64,000 nt of DNA from Rotaria socialis (GCA_905331475.1 CAJNYU010002165.1:1-64000), one strand, 5' to 3'. Shown: positions 49,808 to 63,331, counted from the first letter of the stretch. Notes: a model not told the origin generated them from the letters alone. A program made the numbers and translations.

Positions 49808-50093
49808 ACGAGGGAACATTCTCAATTGATTCGCATCGTTTGGTCTCACATTTTACTCATAGGTAGGAACCAATGAAACTAGGAAAAGCCTAAAAGATTT
49901 CCTGCTCTGAGATCTTTCCTTCAAAGTTATGACCCGTTTTACTGAATTTTCGACCTTGATCAAGGGATTTATAGAAAAATTGAATAAAGGAATTCTGAGC
50001 TGAAATTTTGTCTAGCAATAGGTCGCATTGGTTCCTACCTATGAGCAAAAAATGAGACTAAGCAGTGTGAATCACTTGGGAATGTGCCCTCGT
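49808..50093. repeat. Fold-back element in a pseudogene intron
   Basis: About 67 bp at each end form an imperfect inverted repeat, best conserved in the inner CATAGGTAGGAACCAATG (near 49858-49876 and 50025-50042) and the outer ACGAGGG(A/C)ACATTC. The interior is about 150 bp and non-coding. No target duplication was seen. Confidence 0.65.
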
Positions 50094-50390
50094 AAGGCAT
50101 TGAATCTTAAATTTACATACCAGAACACATGACCGGTGAATTGGGTGTGTTCGGTTCGAAAATCGGATCCCACATGAATGAACATGTTTGACAATCTATA
50201 GTGTATAATTTATTCGGTTCGAAATTAATTATAGATAATGATATAACTTAAAACCTACCTGCTAATTCTACTATCAGTAGTAACAGAACGACTGCTGTAA
50301 TAATACGTTTCTCTTGTATCGTCGCAAAAGTAATGTTTTTGCTGTTGAATTTTACAACTAGCTCAATATATGTAAAATTGCTCTTGTTTA

Positions 50391-53300
50391 TACAATCCAA
50401 TATGAATGTTGCAAACTTCTATTTTCTTCTCTCTCTCTCCCTATTTGACTTTTTTCCTTCATGAGAACAATTCTTTGCTACCATTTCAATTAGAAGTATT
50501 GCATTTGCTATTTTTTTCTTTTTTCTTGTTTTGATTAGTTTAATTTTACGAAAACGAAAGGCAAAAATACAAAAATTCAATGGCAAAATAGCATTTGTTT
50601 TTTCCTTTGAGTGCAGAGTAAAGATAGAATTTGAAATGCAAAAAACACATAATTGAATAAATGTACTTCCAGCTAAAACATATTGAGTGTTTTTATACGT
50701 AGCACTAACGCCACACCACCCTTCGCAATACAATTTTCAAATAAACTTTTACTGTAAAAACTTAAAATGCTTGAACTTTGTAATTACATCTGAACGTTTT
50801 TCTGTGCAACATATTCACTTTTCGTTTTTTCATACTATAATTATCAAAGTAACATATAGTCTTAAGTTTCTAAACAAAAGTCAAAATAAATTTTCATTTC
50901 TTGTTGATGATTGTTGAAGTTATTTTTGTTTTTGGTATTTTGGCTCTATCATTATTTATTTAATCTAAAATAAAAGAATTAATTTTTTTGTTAAAATGTT
51001 TCCTTCAATTCAATATGAACTTTTTTTTCCAATAAGTTGAATCAATATTATTTTTTTTATTAATGCAACCTTAAAAAATCAACAACGAATTTTCAATAAA
51101 TGCGATGATTATGAGTTTGTTTTTCATTTCGTTGACAGTTCTTATGCAACATGTGCTTTCCGTACGCATAAATGTGAACTTTCGATGTTTTTCCAGGGTA
51201 CTTATTAGAGATGAATCCGCGGGTACTTTTCTTTTTGTGTTTTAGGTCATATTTTAATCATTTTATTTACGATTAAAGTGAAAAAGAAAAACGAATTGTA
51301 CGCAAATAAGCTGTTGAAACAGAAAAAGATAAAATGATGTTGTTGACTAGTTAATGAATGCTTTCATACATGGGAAGTTTCGTTTATATAATTGCCTTTC
51401 TATTGATAATGAGTTGTTGGTCTAAAAAGTAACGAATTTTTCGATAGGACACTAGTAAATATATTTTAACTAACAGAAGGTGTAAAGAACCATACCGGAG
51501 ACGGAAATTACTAATAGAGAAAAAATGCTTAAGAAAATTGTAGTAAAATTAAACTGAAGGTCATTTTGATATTTAAAAGTCTTTGATGGCTGATAGATCA
51601 GAATATTGTCAACATTCATCGTAAAGCTACACTCTCATCTCTCTCTCTCTCTTTGCTTACATTGTATAAAAATTTTCTTAAAAGAATATATTTATTTCCA
51701 AAGTAGTTACTTATTCATATTTATCTGAATAAATATTGGACACCAAAATTCTGCCCTCAGTGAAATTTTCGTTTCAAAAAATGAAGTATGCCTTGAAACA
51801 ACTTCTTTTTAAGAAATAAATTTAACCCATATTCAACTTATTTGTTTATTCAGTATCATATTGATTCAAAGGTGATCTATTTTTAGATCTATACAGTACG
51901 TAGAAGTATTTGCAACCTTTCATAACTTATTTGTTCACGTGTTTGCTAGATGAAAATTGTAATGTTGCCTTCTACTGATTTCGAGCGTAAGGTGTCCGAA
52001 ATGCAAAACTTGAGCAAACATTTTTCTCCTTTCATTTTCATACAGCTGCGGAAAGGTCAAAAAAATTGTTTTTTTCTAGTCATTATGTGATAAGAATCTT
52101 CAAATTATAGAGGCATCTATATTTTTCGATTATACAATATGAAAAACAAAGTTTCGAACAGGGTAGAAAAGCGTTTAAAAGCAAGGCTACTTATTGCTTA
52201 AAATCAGTCTGACGCTTTTTAGAAGAGAAGTGCTTACGTATTTTGACTATTTTTCTCAGCTCAACTCAATCATATAGAAATTAAAGGCAGAAAGACCTTT
52301 TTTTTCAAGTTTTATATATCCGTCATCTTAATTTTTCTTAAAATGCATAATTCACGTAGAAGAAAAATTAGTAGACACTAGCAAGGATGCAATTTTTCAT
52401 GGTAATGAAATTTGATTTCTATGTAAAACGTCATTAGACTTTAATGTTGATACTTATAACATTCGATTCTTTATGCAGGGACTGGATTTTCAATAATTTA
52501 TGAAATGTTGACGAATGTACATCAAATTTCTCCAGTCACGAGAAAGAACCAACAGCACCACATCAAACTGGTTCGTTAGAATGGCTTCATTTGATTTGAT
52601 TTTGCATCCAAAACGAAAGACACACCAGTCTGTACATAAACCACTTGATGCGATCAGACATTCGATAAAATACACTGCTTGTTTGATCCAATATTCTAAT
52701 TTTTTGTCTTAGTGACAAATAACTATTTATCATTCATATTGAAAAGATGTTTGTGACGAATAGTAAATAGTTACAACCAAAAGAAACATAATAGTGAAAA
52801 TCACCTATATGTTTCTGTTTCAAAAATTAATACAAAAAAACGAGTACCATTTTATAAAAAATCTCTTTATTTTACTTAAAAATAGTGCGATTAATTGATG
52901 TATTAGTCAAATTATGACTTCTATAAAAAAAAAAAGGAAAAACATCGTTTATTCGAATATGTTATTGTTAGGTTTGAATCTTTTGAAATTTCACAATGGT
53001 TGCTAAAAAATAGAAACTGCACCACTACTGAAGATTACGCAGAGATCTTTTAAATATTTTCAAGTATGACTTATCTATGTAAGACAAAGAACGTTTATCT
53101 TTCTGAAGAGCTTTGAAAAATATAACTAATTTGATTTTGCAGGTAAAAAATGAACATTTCATTTTCCTTTTTTCTTGATTCAAACTCTATACCTTTTTGT
53201 TTTCCCTGAACTTTGTATTTCAGAAGTATTTTTGTTGTTGCTACGCATTAAGGATAAATTATAAAATTTAACATTTCTTTGTTGACTTTAATTACGATTT

Positions 53301-53874
53301 TTGAAATAACAATTCTATTTACTCTGAACTGCGTTTAATCAATGTTACAAATTGCTACAGTTGTTCGTATGATGGAATAACGGTTTTGTCAGTGAATCCG
53401 CTAAACTTTATTGCTGATCATAGATTATTCAATATAAACATGAGCTAGAGCTATTCATGATTGCTTTAGTGTATGAATATTTCGTCAAAGTTCGATACTT
53501 TCGTATTTGCCGAATATTAAGATGATTGGGGAGTGCACATATAGGTGGATTTCTTTCGCTCATATGTATTGTCAGTTGTATCTTATCTCTTCGGAGGATG
53601 TTATTAACCACTATAAAATGAATGATTCATGTTTCCTTACGGAAAAAATACAGAAAAGTTTTATTGGCAATAATAGAATGTTTTCTGCAATTGAAGATTT
53701 TTTCGAATATCTGAATACGTACAATCTTTTGCCGTTAGAGAAAATTTTTCACTTTCCTTTCCGAAAAGACTCGACTATGTGTTTTGTTTGGAAAAAAATT
53801 GTCTTCTTCATTTCTGTATGGTTTTTCCTCTGAGATTCGGAAGCAGTTCTCTTGTCTTAAACAAAGCTAAATCA
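50391..53874. other. Intergenic, no gene recognised
   Basis: AT-rich sequence with homopolymer T/A runs and a CT-rich microsatellite near 51634-51652. Open frames up to 108 codons (53507-53833 +) have no family features. Upstream exons of the pseudogene may once have been here but cannot be seen. Confidence 0.45.
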
Positions 53875-53882
53875 AAGTTAAG

Positions 53883-54573
53883 GGCATACCCCTGATTGGT
53901 CCCCTATTACGTCCGCCGTTAATTGATTCTGAATTCGTCCCCTGTGTAAGTTCGTCCCCACTCTAAATTGGTCCCCAATTATATTAATTGACGCTTGATT
54001 TCAAGAAATATGAATTTCTAATGTAGTTATGGTAAAGGTGAAAGACAATTTTTATCGTAAGATTAACAAGTGATTATAAACATTTCTTGCAACAATTGGA
54101 AAGAATTAAAAAATTGTCGAACAATCACAGCATTATATCAAGACAAAGAAAATGTATTCGTGCAATTTCGTGAACGACACCGCCATTCTACTACTGTTTT
54201 CCGTTCACGTTTGAGAGTATATTGACAACCATTATAGTTCAACACCTTTCCTGTTCGTTTCGTTGGAGTAAAACTGAGCATATTTCAATATGTTTACAAA
54301 TAAAAATTATCGATTAGTCAGCCGTAAGCACTTAGCCATTGCATGTATCTTTCTTATAGACTGCCGGATTATGCCAAAAGAAATGAATCCGATTGTCATT
54401 GCCACTAGCTGTGTATATAGACAGAGCGGAGAATGAACATTTCAATCTTAAATAGAGTGGAGACGAATCCGGAGTCAATTAAACAAAAAAATCTATGATG
54501 AAGACAAATTCGGAATCGAATTTTTGGGGACCAGTTCGGTTCAAGTAAAAAGGGGACGAATTAAGACTAACCC
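53883..54573. mobile_element. Non-autonomous element with TTCGTCCCC-rich ends and 8-bp target duplication
   Basis: AAGTTAAG flanks both sides (53875-53882, 54574-54581). The left end carries GATTGGTCCCC, ATTCGTCCCC, GTTCGTCCCC and ATTGGTCCCC in a row. The right end has the same words in reverse complement (GGGGACCAGTTC, GGGGACGAATT). The 691-bp element has no coding capacity. Confidence 0.75.
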
Positions 54574-54581
54574 AAGTTAAG

Positions 54582-56921
54582 TTTGTTATGGCATCGCTAG
54601 TTTCAATTATCCTCATAAACATCAAATAAGAAAGGAAAAAAAGGCATTTTTACCAATTAGGCAATAATATTTTCATATATAAAATCTCATTGTTTATTCT
54701 TGTGCTGTATTAAAACAAATAAAAAGTGTTACATAATTTTAATTTATCCATGACATACAGTAACTTATAATGCTGCCGTTTATGAATCAATTGGGTTTTT
54801 ATTGATTATCGCAATCGTTAAATAAAAATAAATTAATATTTTTATTTTCGAAAATAAATTTGGATAACGGATAGATACATATGGCAATATTCATTATGTT
54901 GTTTACTAAAGAAGCCATTGCATCAAATAATTGAAAAGAAACTGCGTAAAAGAAAACTTGGATGAGTAGTTTCTTTCTTCGGTCGAAAGTTTACTCAATA
55001 ATTTGAGAAGGAAAAAATCAATTGCGTCTCTTGTAGCATTTAAAGTAGAAAATAATGAAAACCAAAGAATAAGAATTATTCTGAATGAATACTTTCAAAT
55101 AGAATTAGAAAATCAATCAAAATGAAAAATATCAAATTTACCAAGTACTATCTAATATATTTGGCTATAGATATGTTTTTGGAAAATTGATAACATGACA
55201 TAGACATTTTCTAAGAAAATACATTCGAAAATAATTCTGACTTGACTAAAATAATTTAGGATTTATTTGAAATGTTACGATGCAAGAAGCATAAGATCTT
55301 GATCAAGTGAATTCATGATAGAGATAATAAAAAAAGACATAGTTGGAATAAACATTAAAAGCATGTCAACAATGTATTCAATAGCAACAACTAAAATAAC
55401 ACGAAACTATTACATGCCGTGAGCATATATATTTACTCTCAAGTGTGAAAACAAATCATTCGCATCGAATGCAGCTAGGTATCCTGAAGAAATAATTTCA
55501 ACAAGTGTATTATTCTCGATAAAACAAACAACTAGAATCGAAATTGTAGTTCTTTTTAGTCGCGAGAGAATTTGTTACAAAATCATCGTCAAAATATTTC
55601 TCTTTGAAACGAAAAAGTCATCGATTCAAGAAAATTTGACTTTCAATTGAAATCATGATATTATGTAGAAAATATATTTAATCTAAGAATAATCGAAAAT
55701 AAGATAACGACTTGAATAACTAACAAATAAAGTGTATACTTTATTTTTTATTTTAGAATATCATTCGTTCAATTGAATTATTATGTGAACATATTTATCT
55801 TTACATGAAACATTTTTACTGATATTTTGTTTGAAATGCTTAGTCAAAAAACATAGGAAAGTGCGATAACATTTGATAATCTTTATTACAATATCATTAT
55901 TTACAGAGGTAGTTCTATTGTTGAAGGCTAATGTACAGAATCAAACTGTTGTGATTGGGGGAAAAGTTAGTTTCTACTGACTAAAATCAATTTACAAGTT
56001 TGTATTTATATAATATATGACTGAAACGAAATATCGTTTGAAAAGATTTTTCATTGATTCCTTTTGTTACACAAAGTATACGCAAAGTACACCATTATAA
56101 AATTTGTTCTCACTCCAATGATTGAATAAAATCTTCTAAAATTCAGAAGTAAAAATGATGTTAATCTTCGTAGTGTGTGCAATGAAATCTAACAGGTGCA
56201 GATGAGCATCGCACTCCAAGATGCTTCGAGCATTTTTTTCTTAGGTTTCTGTTGGAACCTCACACAAAAGAAATTCAATATAATGCTTCCAATTTTGATT
56301 CATATCTATAAATCATTCTTCTTCTCTCAGCAAGACAGATTTTTAATATTACGAGCTGATATGTTGTTCAGTCATGCGAGTTATTTCCTTAGAAATCAAT
56401 TAGCCTATTGAATATAGAACGAAACAAAAATACCCTACAAACATAACTAAATTATCCTATATGCAAACATGTTACAGTTATGAAAAGTGAATATTAAAAA
56501 ATATTAGTGATAAAAATCATTGGTTTCATTCAAATTTTCAATTGAATTTTGAATACATCACCTTTACTCTTTTTCTCTTGACTAATCGAGGTGTCTTACT
56601 CTTGCACTAGTATTAAATTCCACAAATGATGGCGAGTGACATCTGTAATTTGTCTAGTTTCTAACATAATAATCTTTTTATGAACCTGATTAGATTCTTT
56701 TATTGATAGCTTATTGAAAAAATAAATAGTAAAATAATGCTGATTAGAAATCTGTCATCACCATCATGATTTCCATTAGCAACAATCCAGAACATGGTGG
56801 AAATGTCAAAGTAAATCAATGGTTTCTGGCGTTTAAGTTGTTTTTATTTCATTAATAAAAGAGAAAGAAAATATTTTTTCCTTTCCTTCTCTTTCTTTTT
56901 TTAAATCACTTCAAATAAAAT
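54582..56921. other. Intergenic region upstream of CEP89
   Basis: AT-rich with no gene recognised. It should contain the promoter of the rightward CEP89 gene. Nothing in it is specific enough to name. Confidence 0.4.
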
Positions 56922-59900
56922 ATGAAAAAAAGAGGCGGAAAAAATACAAAACCTGTAAGTCATAAGCTCTTGAAAATTAATGCTAAATTACATTTGTCTC
57001 GAAAATTCTTTTTTTTTCAGAAACTATACAGTCATATTGCTTCGGCAATTATTCCGTCTGTCGGAATTATCGCTGTACCATCTGCTGCATATCATTTTCC
57101 TCGTCAAAAAGTTCGTGGTAGTGAAGAATGGGGTCCACTAGCTTCAACTCTTCTTCGTGCATCTTCGACCAGTCAACTACTTGTTCCATCGTCAACTATG
57201 ATGACTTCACAAGAAGAACTTCAATATATAAGTTCTATTCAAGGAAGAGTACAGGGGCGAATCGATACAACAACCGACGAAGAAGAAAGGTATTAATATC
57301 TTATTGATTGTCTTGATTTTAAAGAAAATTTTATCTGTACAGTGATGATGCACGAGATCAACAACCAAAACGTCGAGAACTCACACAAATTTCTGCTGCA
57401 AAGAGTGTATGTAGAAGTAGTGATGGTTCAGATAGTTTAGTTATAATCAGCGATTTCTTTTTCATTTCTAGAATACACCTCGATCAACTTCATTATCTGA
57501 TGCTGAAAAGCGACTCTTTGGCTATAAGGTTAATCATAACGGTAATTTTCTCTCGGAAAGAATGCATAATTTCTATTTTTTCTAATCTAAATCAATAGAA
57601 TCGATCTCAACAGAAACTAGTACTGAGAATAATTCAGTAGCTTATCTAGATCCTAAACAAGCACTTACTGCTGAGTTGTCACGTTCGATAGATGTATGTT
57701 TAATGTTAAACTCAATTAAAATCTTACAAACTATTTTCAAATAATAGGAAAAGAATGTTAAACGAACATCAGTTTCAATAACGCATCAAAAAAATTCTTC
57801 ACCAGTATTTAATCCTGTTCCAAGTCAAGCAGGTCCAACATCAACTAGGTCGGGGACTGGAGCTGAAGTATGTTTATAATATAAATAATATTCAAAATGC
57901 TTTATGACATATCCTGTTCTACTTAAAAGGGTATTGATGATGAATCAAAATCAGCAACAACAATTCCACGTTCATCTCTTAATGATGCAAGTCTACCAGC
58001 AAGTGCTCGATCTGTATCATTTAAAGAGCCTATTGCTGCTGAAAATGAATTTTCACCATCATCAAAATCTCCACAAACAACGACTGTTCTCGCTTATAAT
58101 CGAAATTCTGCATTGAATGATATCAGTATTTATCTTTTTTTTTCTTGAAATTCAATTCATTTTTCATTTTGATACAATCCATAGTTATACCACCGCCAGA
58201 AGAATGTCAACAAAATTTGCATGAACTTGAAAAACGTAATTTATTATTGAATGATGAAGTTCAACAACTTCGATTGAATAATCGAGTAAATAGATTCGTT
58301 TGTTTGTCTCTTCGTTGTAAATAGTTTTCAGCAAATATAGAATCTTCAAAAACAACAAGACGAATTACTGGATCGATTGCAAACATCTCAAAAAATTTCA
58401 CAACCAGAATTAAGAGATCTATTAAGACAATCTGGACGTGGTAAATTAATTAGCATGATTTTTTTTTCTATTAGGGATTTTTTTTCTGTTAAGATCAAAC
58501 AAAAGATTTAGAAAATTTGACTACAACACTACAGAATCGATGCGATCAATTACAAAATGATTTGATGCTTATGAAAGATAAATATGAGCAAAGTTTGTTA
58601 ATAGTTAGAGAACTGAGATCAAAATGTGTAATGTTTTTTCTTTGGGTTCTTTCAAGGTCAAAATCAATCTAATATACAAGAACTCAAAAGAAAAACTCAT
58701 TTTCTTGAAGATTATGTTCATCGATTAAATGCTGCGTCAAGTGAATATCAAGCAATGCATCCACCGAAAACATTAAAAAAAGAAATGAATGTATGCAATT
58801 TCGTCTGTTTTTTGCAATATCCTAGGATACAACACAAATCTAAAATATGTGTAGTGCACAGCGATTTACAACATTTAAAAGAAAAATCTACAGTCATAAA
58901 TGAAAACTACAAGGATCGACCTTGTATTCAATAGACATTACATATTTAGTAGAATGTAAATTTCATAATCTGATTGAATACCTGAAATAATGAGTTTTTT
59001 TATCATAAAACTCGCAGATAGGACATTTTTTTATGAGGAACCGCTAGTTCATTTAGGAGTGAATACAGATGCCTGGTCTTAGGTAAGACCTAAATAGTTT
59101 GAGATACAAATTGAGGATCGTTTTTGTTTGAGATCCACGCAGAAACGATATTGCGATAAGATAAGTAAACCTTAATCATTGTTACTGAGTCGATCAGTCT
59201 ACACGCCAGTGTATAGGGAGAACAAGAGCGTAGATTTTGCAGCGTATTTAATAATAAAAATATATCGAAGTGTTTTCTTTTACCACGCTACAAGGATATC
59301 ATTGTTTTCTTTAGAGTTTGTTTGTTTTTTCTTCTCACCGAGAAATAAAAACAAACATTTAAAATATGTCTGAACAATTTAACACTAAACCTCATATTAT
59401 TTTATAGAAAATTCACTGGAATCAAAATAAACTACACACATAGACTTCATCATATTAATTGTATATCAGTAATATCATAGTGAAGAATATGCTTGTAATT
59501 TGCTTTTAAATTATAATGGATTCTTTTCAAAATCATACGCTAGACGTTACATGTATATCGGATATAAACTACAACTTGAGTCTCACATATTCTACAATTT
59601 TACACAATTCGTAATTGTTGATATTGTAATCGTCATGTTTAATTCGTTATTTTATTAAGCATATCCATCAGTGCTTTCATTCATAGGATGATTCCGAATA
59701 AATAACTAAAAAACTTTTTTTCTGTCGCATCATCTTTTCGATAGCGTATGCATGGAGCTTCAGTAGTCGTATATAAGCACTGTGTCTTCAAGTTTACCCC
59801 TTAGCTTAAATGCTTAAGAATCTACGAATGTATATTATTCTAAAATGTTCTTGTGTTTTTTTGCACCTATTATTAGAAAGATCAACGTAAAACGCAAGGT

Positions 59901-62557
59901 TTACCATCGAAAGGTCCATCGCCTATTTGGCTGGTACGAGTTTGATGTTTGATGTTCTTTTCTAAAATGAAAATCTAATTTTATTTATAGCTGAATCAAA
60001 AATTTCTTGCGCCACTATTTGTTTGTTATGATGAAAAATTACATGAAAACAAAGAATTCATTAAAAAACTTCAAGTAATAGCTAATCAATTCGCTAAACA
60101 AAATGAAATTAAAATACTATTTTATAGGCTGAACTTAATGAATTACATGATCAAGTTAAAATGATAACTAATGAAAATATTCTATTACATGAACGACTTT
60201 CTCGGTCGACAACATCAAGAAGTCATGATGCTCATTTGTCTGATATGTAAATAAATTGTTTTATTCAATAAAATTTTTCAATATTCATTTTCTAGCGAAC
60301 ATATTAAACGGCAAGCTTATCTCGTCTTGGAAGAAAATAAAGTTCTTCAAGAACAACTTAATTTACAAACAAGTCGATTAACTGATGTACAAAAAGTTCA
60401 AATTCAAGAGGGTAAATATGTTTTTCCCATAATAATAGTTAAATAGAAATTGAATTTCTTATTTTAGTATCGCATTTAACTCGACGTTTAATGATTGTTG
60501 AAAATGAAAAAACTGAAAATGATCGTATACTTGAAACCATTCGAATGAGAAATGAAGATTTAAAAAGAAAAAATGATCATTTAGTGATGGATAGTAATCA
60601 TCGAATACATGTTCAAGAACATGTTCATGAAATAAGTGAAATGAAACGATTAACAGGTTATATTTTATGACGTTTTGTTTTTGGTTTCGCTTCTTTCAAC
60701 ACTACATTTATTTTTATAGATGAATTAAGTGAAAAACATGCTCATGAAATGGAATTAGTGCTTCGTAGAGTGCAGGTATTTTATTTGTTTCATAAATCTT
60801 CTTGCAAAAATAATCTTTAATGGAGAATAAACTGAGTAATAAGCATCCGTTAAAATTGCTATTAGCTCATACGTCTAGTTTATTTAGCTAGAGAACATTT
60901 CAATCAAAAAATGCTCACCATATTTAACAGCAAAATTGATCTTTGATGTGAATATCGATTAAGTTAGAATGTTAAACATAGGCAAAATTGATGGAATTAA
61001 TACGTATGTTGTAAACGTATAGGCATTGGTTTATACTAAATTCAATATTTGAAAGACTTTCATGTAATTCTTCTAGTATTAAAATGAAAGATTTTCATAT
61101 GAATTATAGAGATATACTACATAAACATGTTGTGACTCGGAAAAATTATTTTTAGTCCATGCCTTTGTCAGAATGGCCCTGCTATGTGTCTGCTCAAAAA
61201 CAAACATTAAAATTAAAAAATAATTTCTGCGTGACTTGAAACCTTGTAAAATGCATTACGGTTTTCACTTAACTCATAAATCATTCTAGTGAAAGATTTG
61301 ATACTGTTACGTATATGTTAATAAGTATTTCAGATATTATCTTCTTTATGTTAGATCTATGTTTTATCTTCATGATTCTAGACATGAAAAAGATAATTTT
61401 TTTTTATCAAAAGAATAAAATTAATTTATAGACGATATTTGCTCAGTAGAATTCTTTTATTTCAAATAACAGATTACATGAATCATAATTATTTGATCGT
61501 ATCACTTTTGACGACTAAAATATCAACAAATAATTAATATTAAATGCCAAAGATATTCGTACACAAAAAAGACTATTGTAATGAATGCACTAAATGAAAC
61601 CATTTGTAGTCGTTTCAAGGAGTACATTTTATCTAAATTTGTCTCTTTTGTAAAACATTTATACTATGGAGCGTACCGGAGCGTTTGATCAAATTTATGT
61701 TGATGAAAATAGTTGACATTATATTTTTAAATCTATAAATAGGATGCTGAATCGGCCAAAAAAATCTCACAGCTGAAATTAACTGAAAATCGAAGTGAAA
61801 TTGAACGTTTAAAAGGTGAAATCAAAGCAATTAAAAAATCAAATCATAAATTACAATTACGTGTGCAAACTTATGAGAAAAAACTAGAATTACAACAACT
61901 TAAAGAGCACAAAGTAGTAACAATGCTGGAAAAATCTACTGACGAATTAGAACAAACAAAACTTGAAAGAGATACTTATTTAGCATTGGTAATTATAAAG
62001 AAAATTCTTTTTTTTTGTTTTACTATGCCTTTAACTATCATAAATATTTTTATTATTATCTTTGTAAGGCTAAAACAAAAGAAGAAGAAATGAGTAAAAC
62101 ACAAGTACGATTAATTCATGATGCAGATAAATTAGCGGAACTTGAAGAACGTCTTGAGACTTATAAAAGTAAAAATAAAGAACGTGCTCATGAAGCTCAA
62201 GAACAGTAATAAATAAATAAATAAATATTTAATATGACATTAAAAGCTACGTTTTACATTTTTCTATCAATTAGAATAAAGAAACAGCATGACAATTTAA
62301 AACTACGTTGTCTCGAACATGAACAACGTATTCAAGAATTGGTTACATTATTGAACGAAAAACAAGTACTTGTTGATGACCTCAATGCAGAAAAACGGTA
62401 AAATATCATATCTATATCTATATATAATTAATTTAATGAACTCGTTTTTTCCTGACATAGGCATCTCGAAATTGATCTTGAAACTATTTGGCAAGCAACT
62501 AATGCGGACAATATGCATATACGTGAACAGTTACTTGACATGCGTGTAGCGAGTTAG
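56922..62557 (+). CDS. CEP89: Centrosomal protein of 89 kDa (CEP89/CCDC123) homologue
   Basis: I traced 21 exons with consistent phases: 56922-56954, 57021-57289, 57343-57406, 57472-57541, 57599-57693, 57748-57867, 57930-58125, 58185-58285, 58341-58440, 58494-58625, 58657-58790, 59877-59933, 59991-60074, 60128-60246, 60296-60411, 60468-60656, 60720-60775, 61743-61988, 62069-62205, 62275-62397, 62461-62557; 2538 nt, 845 residues (human about 783). The N-terminal third is Ser-rich and disordered. From exon 8 on it is coiled coil. The family hallmark GLPSKGPSPIWLLNQKFLAPL (around 446-466) and the tail LEIDLETIWQATNADNMHIRE identify CEP89. The family sits at distal appendages of the mother centriole and supports cilium assembly. 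Two introns are about 1 kb while the others are 31-80 bp. Confidence 0.9.
58791..59876 (+). other. 1.1-kb intron of CEP89
   Basis: About 20 times longer than most of the gene's introns. Only a 64-codon open frame without resemblance (59179-59373) lies in it. No inverted ends were seen. Confidence 0.6.
60776..61742 (+). other. 0.97-kb intron of CEP89
   Basis: Second oversized intron, AT-rich, without open frames or repeats that I recognise. Confidence 0.6.
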
Positions 62558-62900
62558 TTTTATACTCATCTATTTTCTCTGTGATATGATAATTTTATTA
62601 ATGGGTGATTATAGTGATCCACATATTTCTAAATGTATTTCGATAGTTGTGATGTATTTTATTTTATTTTTTATTTCCAGGGGTATAACAAAAACAAACA
62701 TATGCATATAGTTATATATTAATATGCATGTCTATTTTTTATTTTCTTGCTTCAGAAATTTTTATTTTAAAAACAAGTATGCTGTCATCTGTGTTTCTTT
62801 TTTTTTGTTTGAAAAAAGATTTTTAAAAGAAAAAAAATACACCTTGTCTTTTCGCAGTTAAAATTGAATATCGAGAGTTCGTAATTTCAGTATATTTTGT
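62558..62900. other. Convergent 3' flanks of CEP89 and the secreted-peptide gene
   Basis: The two genes point toward each other, so this 343-bp AT-rich stretch should hold both 3' UTRs. T-rich and A-rich runs occur near 62797-62838. Confidence 0.5.
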
Positions 62901-63331
62901 TTATATGCCATGTCCACTAAGGCAATCATAGAATGGTGATAATTTGCCAAGACGTGCTTGATATTTTAAATACCATAATGGCTTATTTGCGCATGGATCA
63001 TCTTTTTTGTGACCTTTTTGTGAAAGAGGGAAAACTTTGATAGATCCTTCATATCCATCACTGCGTACGTCGTCTTTGGAATCCCATATGTCATAGTAAC
63101 GCTTTTGTGTGTCAACAATATTTGCCGATGAATAATGAACCATAACTATTAAATAAATATAACAAATAGATGAAATGAAAACACAAGAATTGAAAAGAAT
63201 AGTTAACAAACTATGACAAAATAAATGTAGAATTCATTGAACTAAATTAAAAAAAATAATATTCTAGTTTTATTGAGAAACTTACGAATGGTAAATATAA
63301 AGATAACTAATATTGATAATAATGATTTCAT
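62901..63331 (-). CDS. Small secreted protein, candidate peptide-hormone precursor
   Basis: Two exons, 63331-63286 and 63145-62901, join at phase 1 to 96 residues. The N-terminus MKSLLSILVIFIFTILMV is a clear signal peptide, with likely cleavage after HYSSA (residue 23). The rest is hydrophilic with dibasic sites K30-R31 and K62-K63, and exactly two cysteines (67 and 90) that could close a 24-residue ring containing NKPLWYLKYQARLGKLSPFY. Dibasic sites after a signal peptide are typical of neuropeptide precursors, but there is no amidation Gly-Lys-Arg and I do not recognise the family. A small extracellular structural or immune protein is the alternative. It is transcribed toward CEP89. Confidence 0.7.

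Larger units (their letters stand above)
47210..50390 (-). pseudogene. Pseudogene of a secreted or membrane protein with FN2-like and IPT/TIG domains
   Basis: Read on the minus strand: a hydrophobic leader (KRIITAVVLLLLIVELA, near 50262-50320) with no ATG in frame, then a DCQTCSFMWDP exon, an FN2-like core (SGSPCVFPFSYNG, then TYKTCTILGPS), an IPT/TIG-like domain (MIWIYGSRFAQNGF to QIRVYVNGYLIPL), and a Cys-containing region ending near GAIANYSCGQAQYSMF. It is broken many times: a phase mismatch after YNG, TAG at 49132-49134, TAA at 48973-48975, one extra base in a T5 run (48499-48503), and TGA at 48138-48140 where Trp would fit. Two transposon-like insertions lie within it (47389-48103, 48548-48708). 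The parent may be an IPT/TIG cell-surface protein; the family is not certain. Confidence 0.65.
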
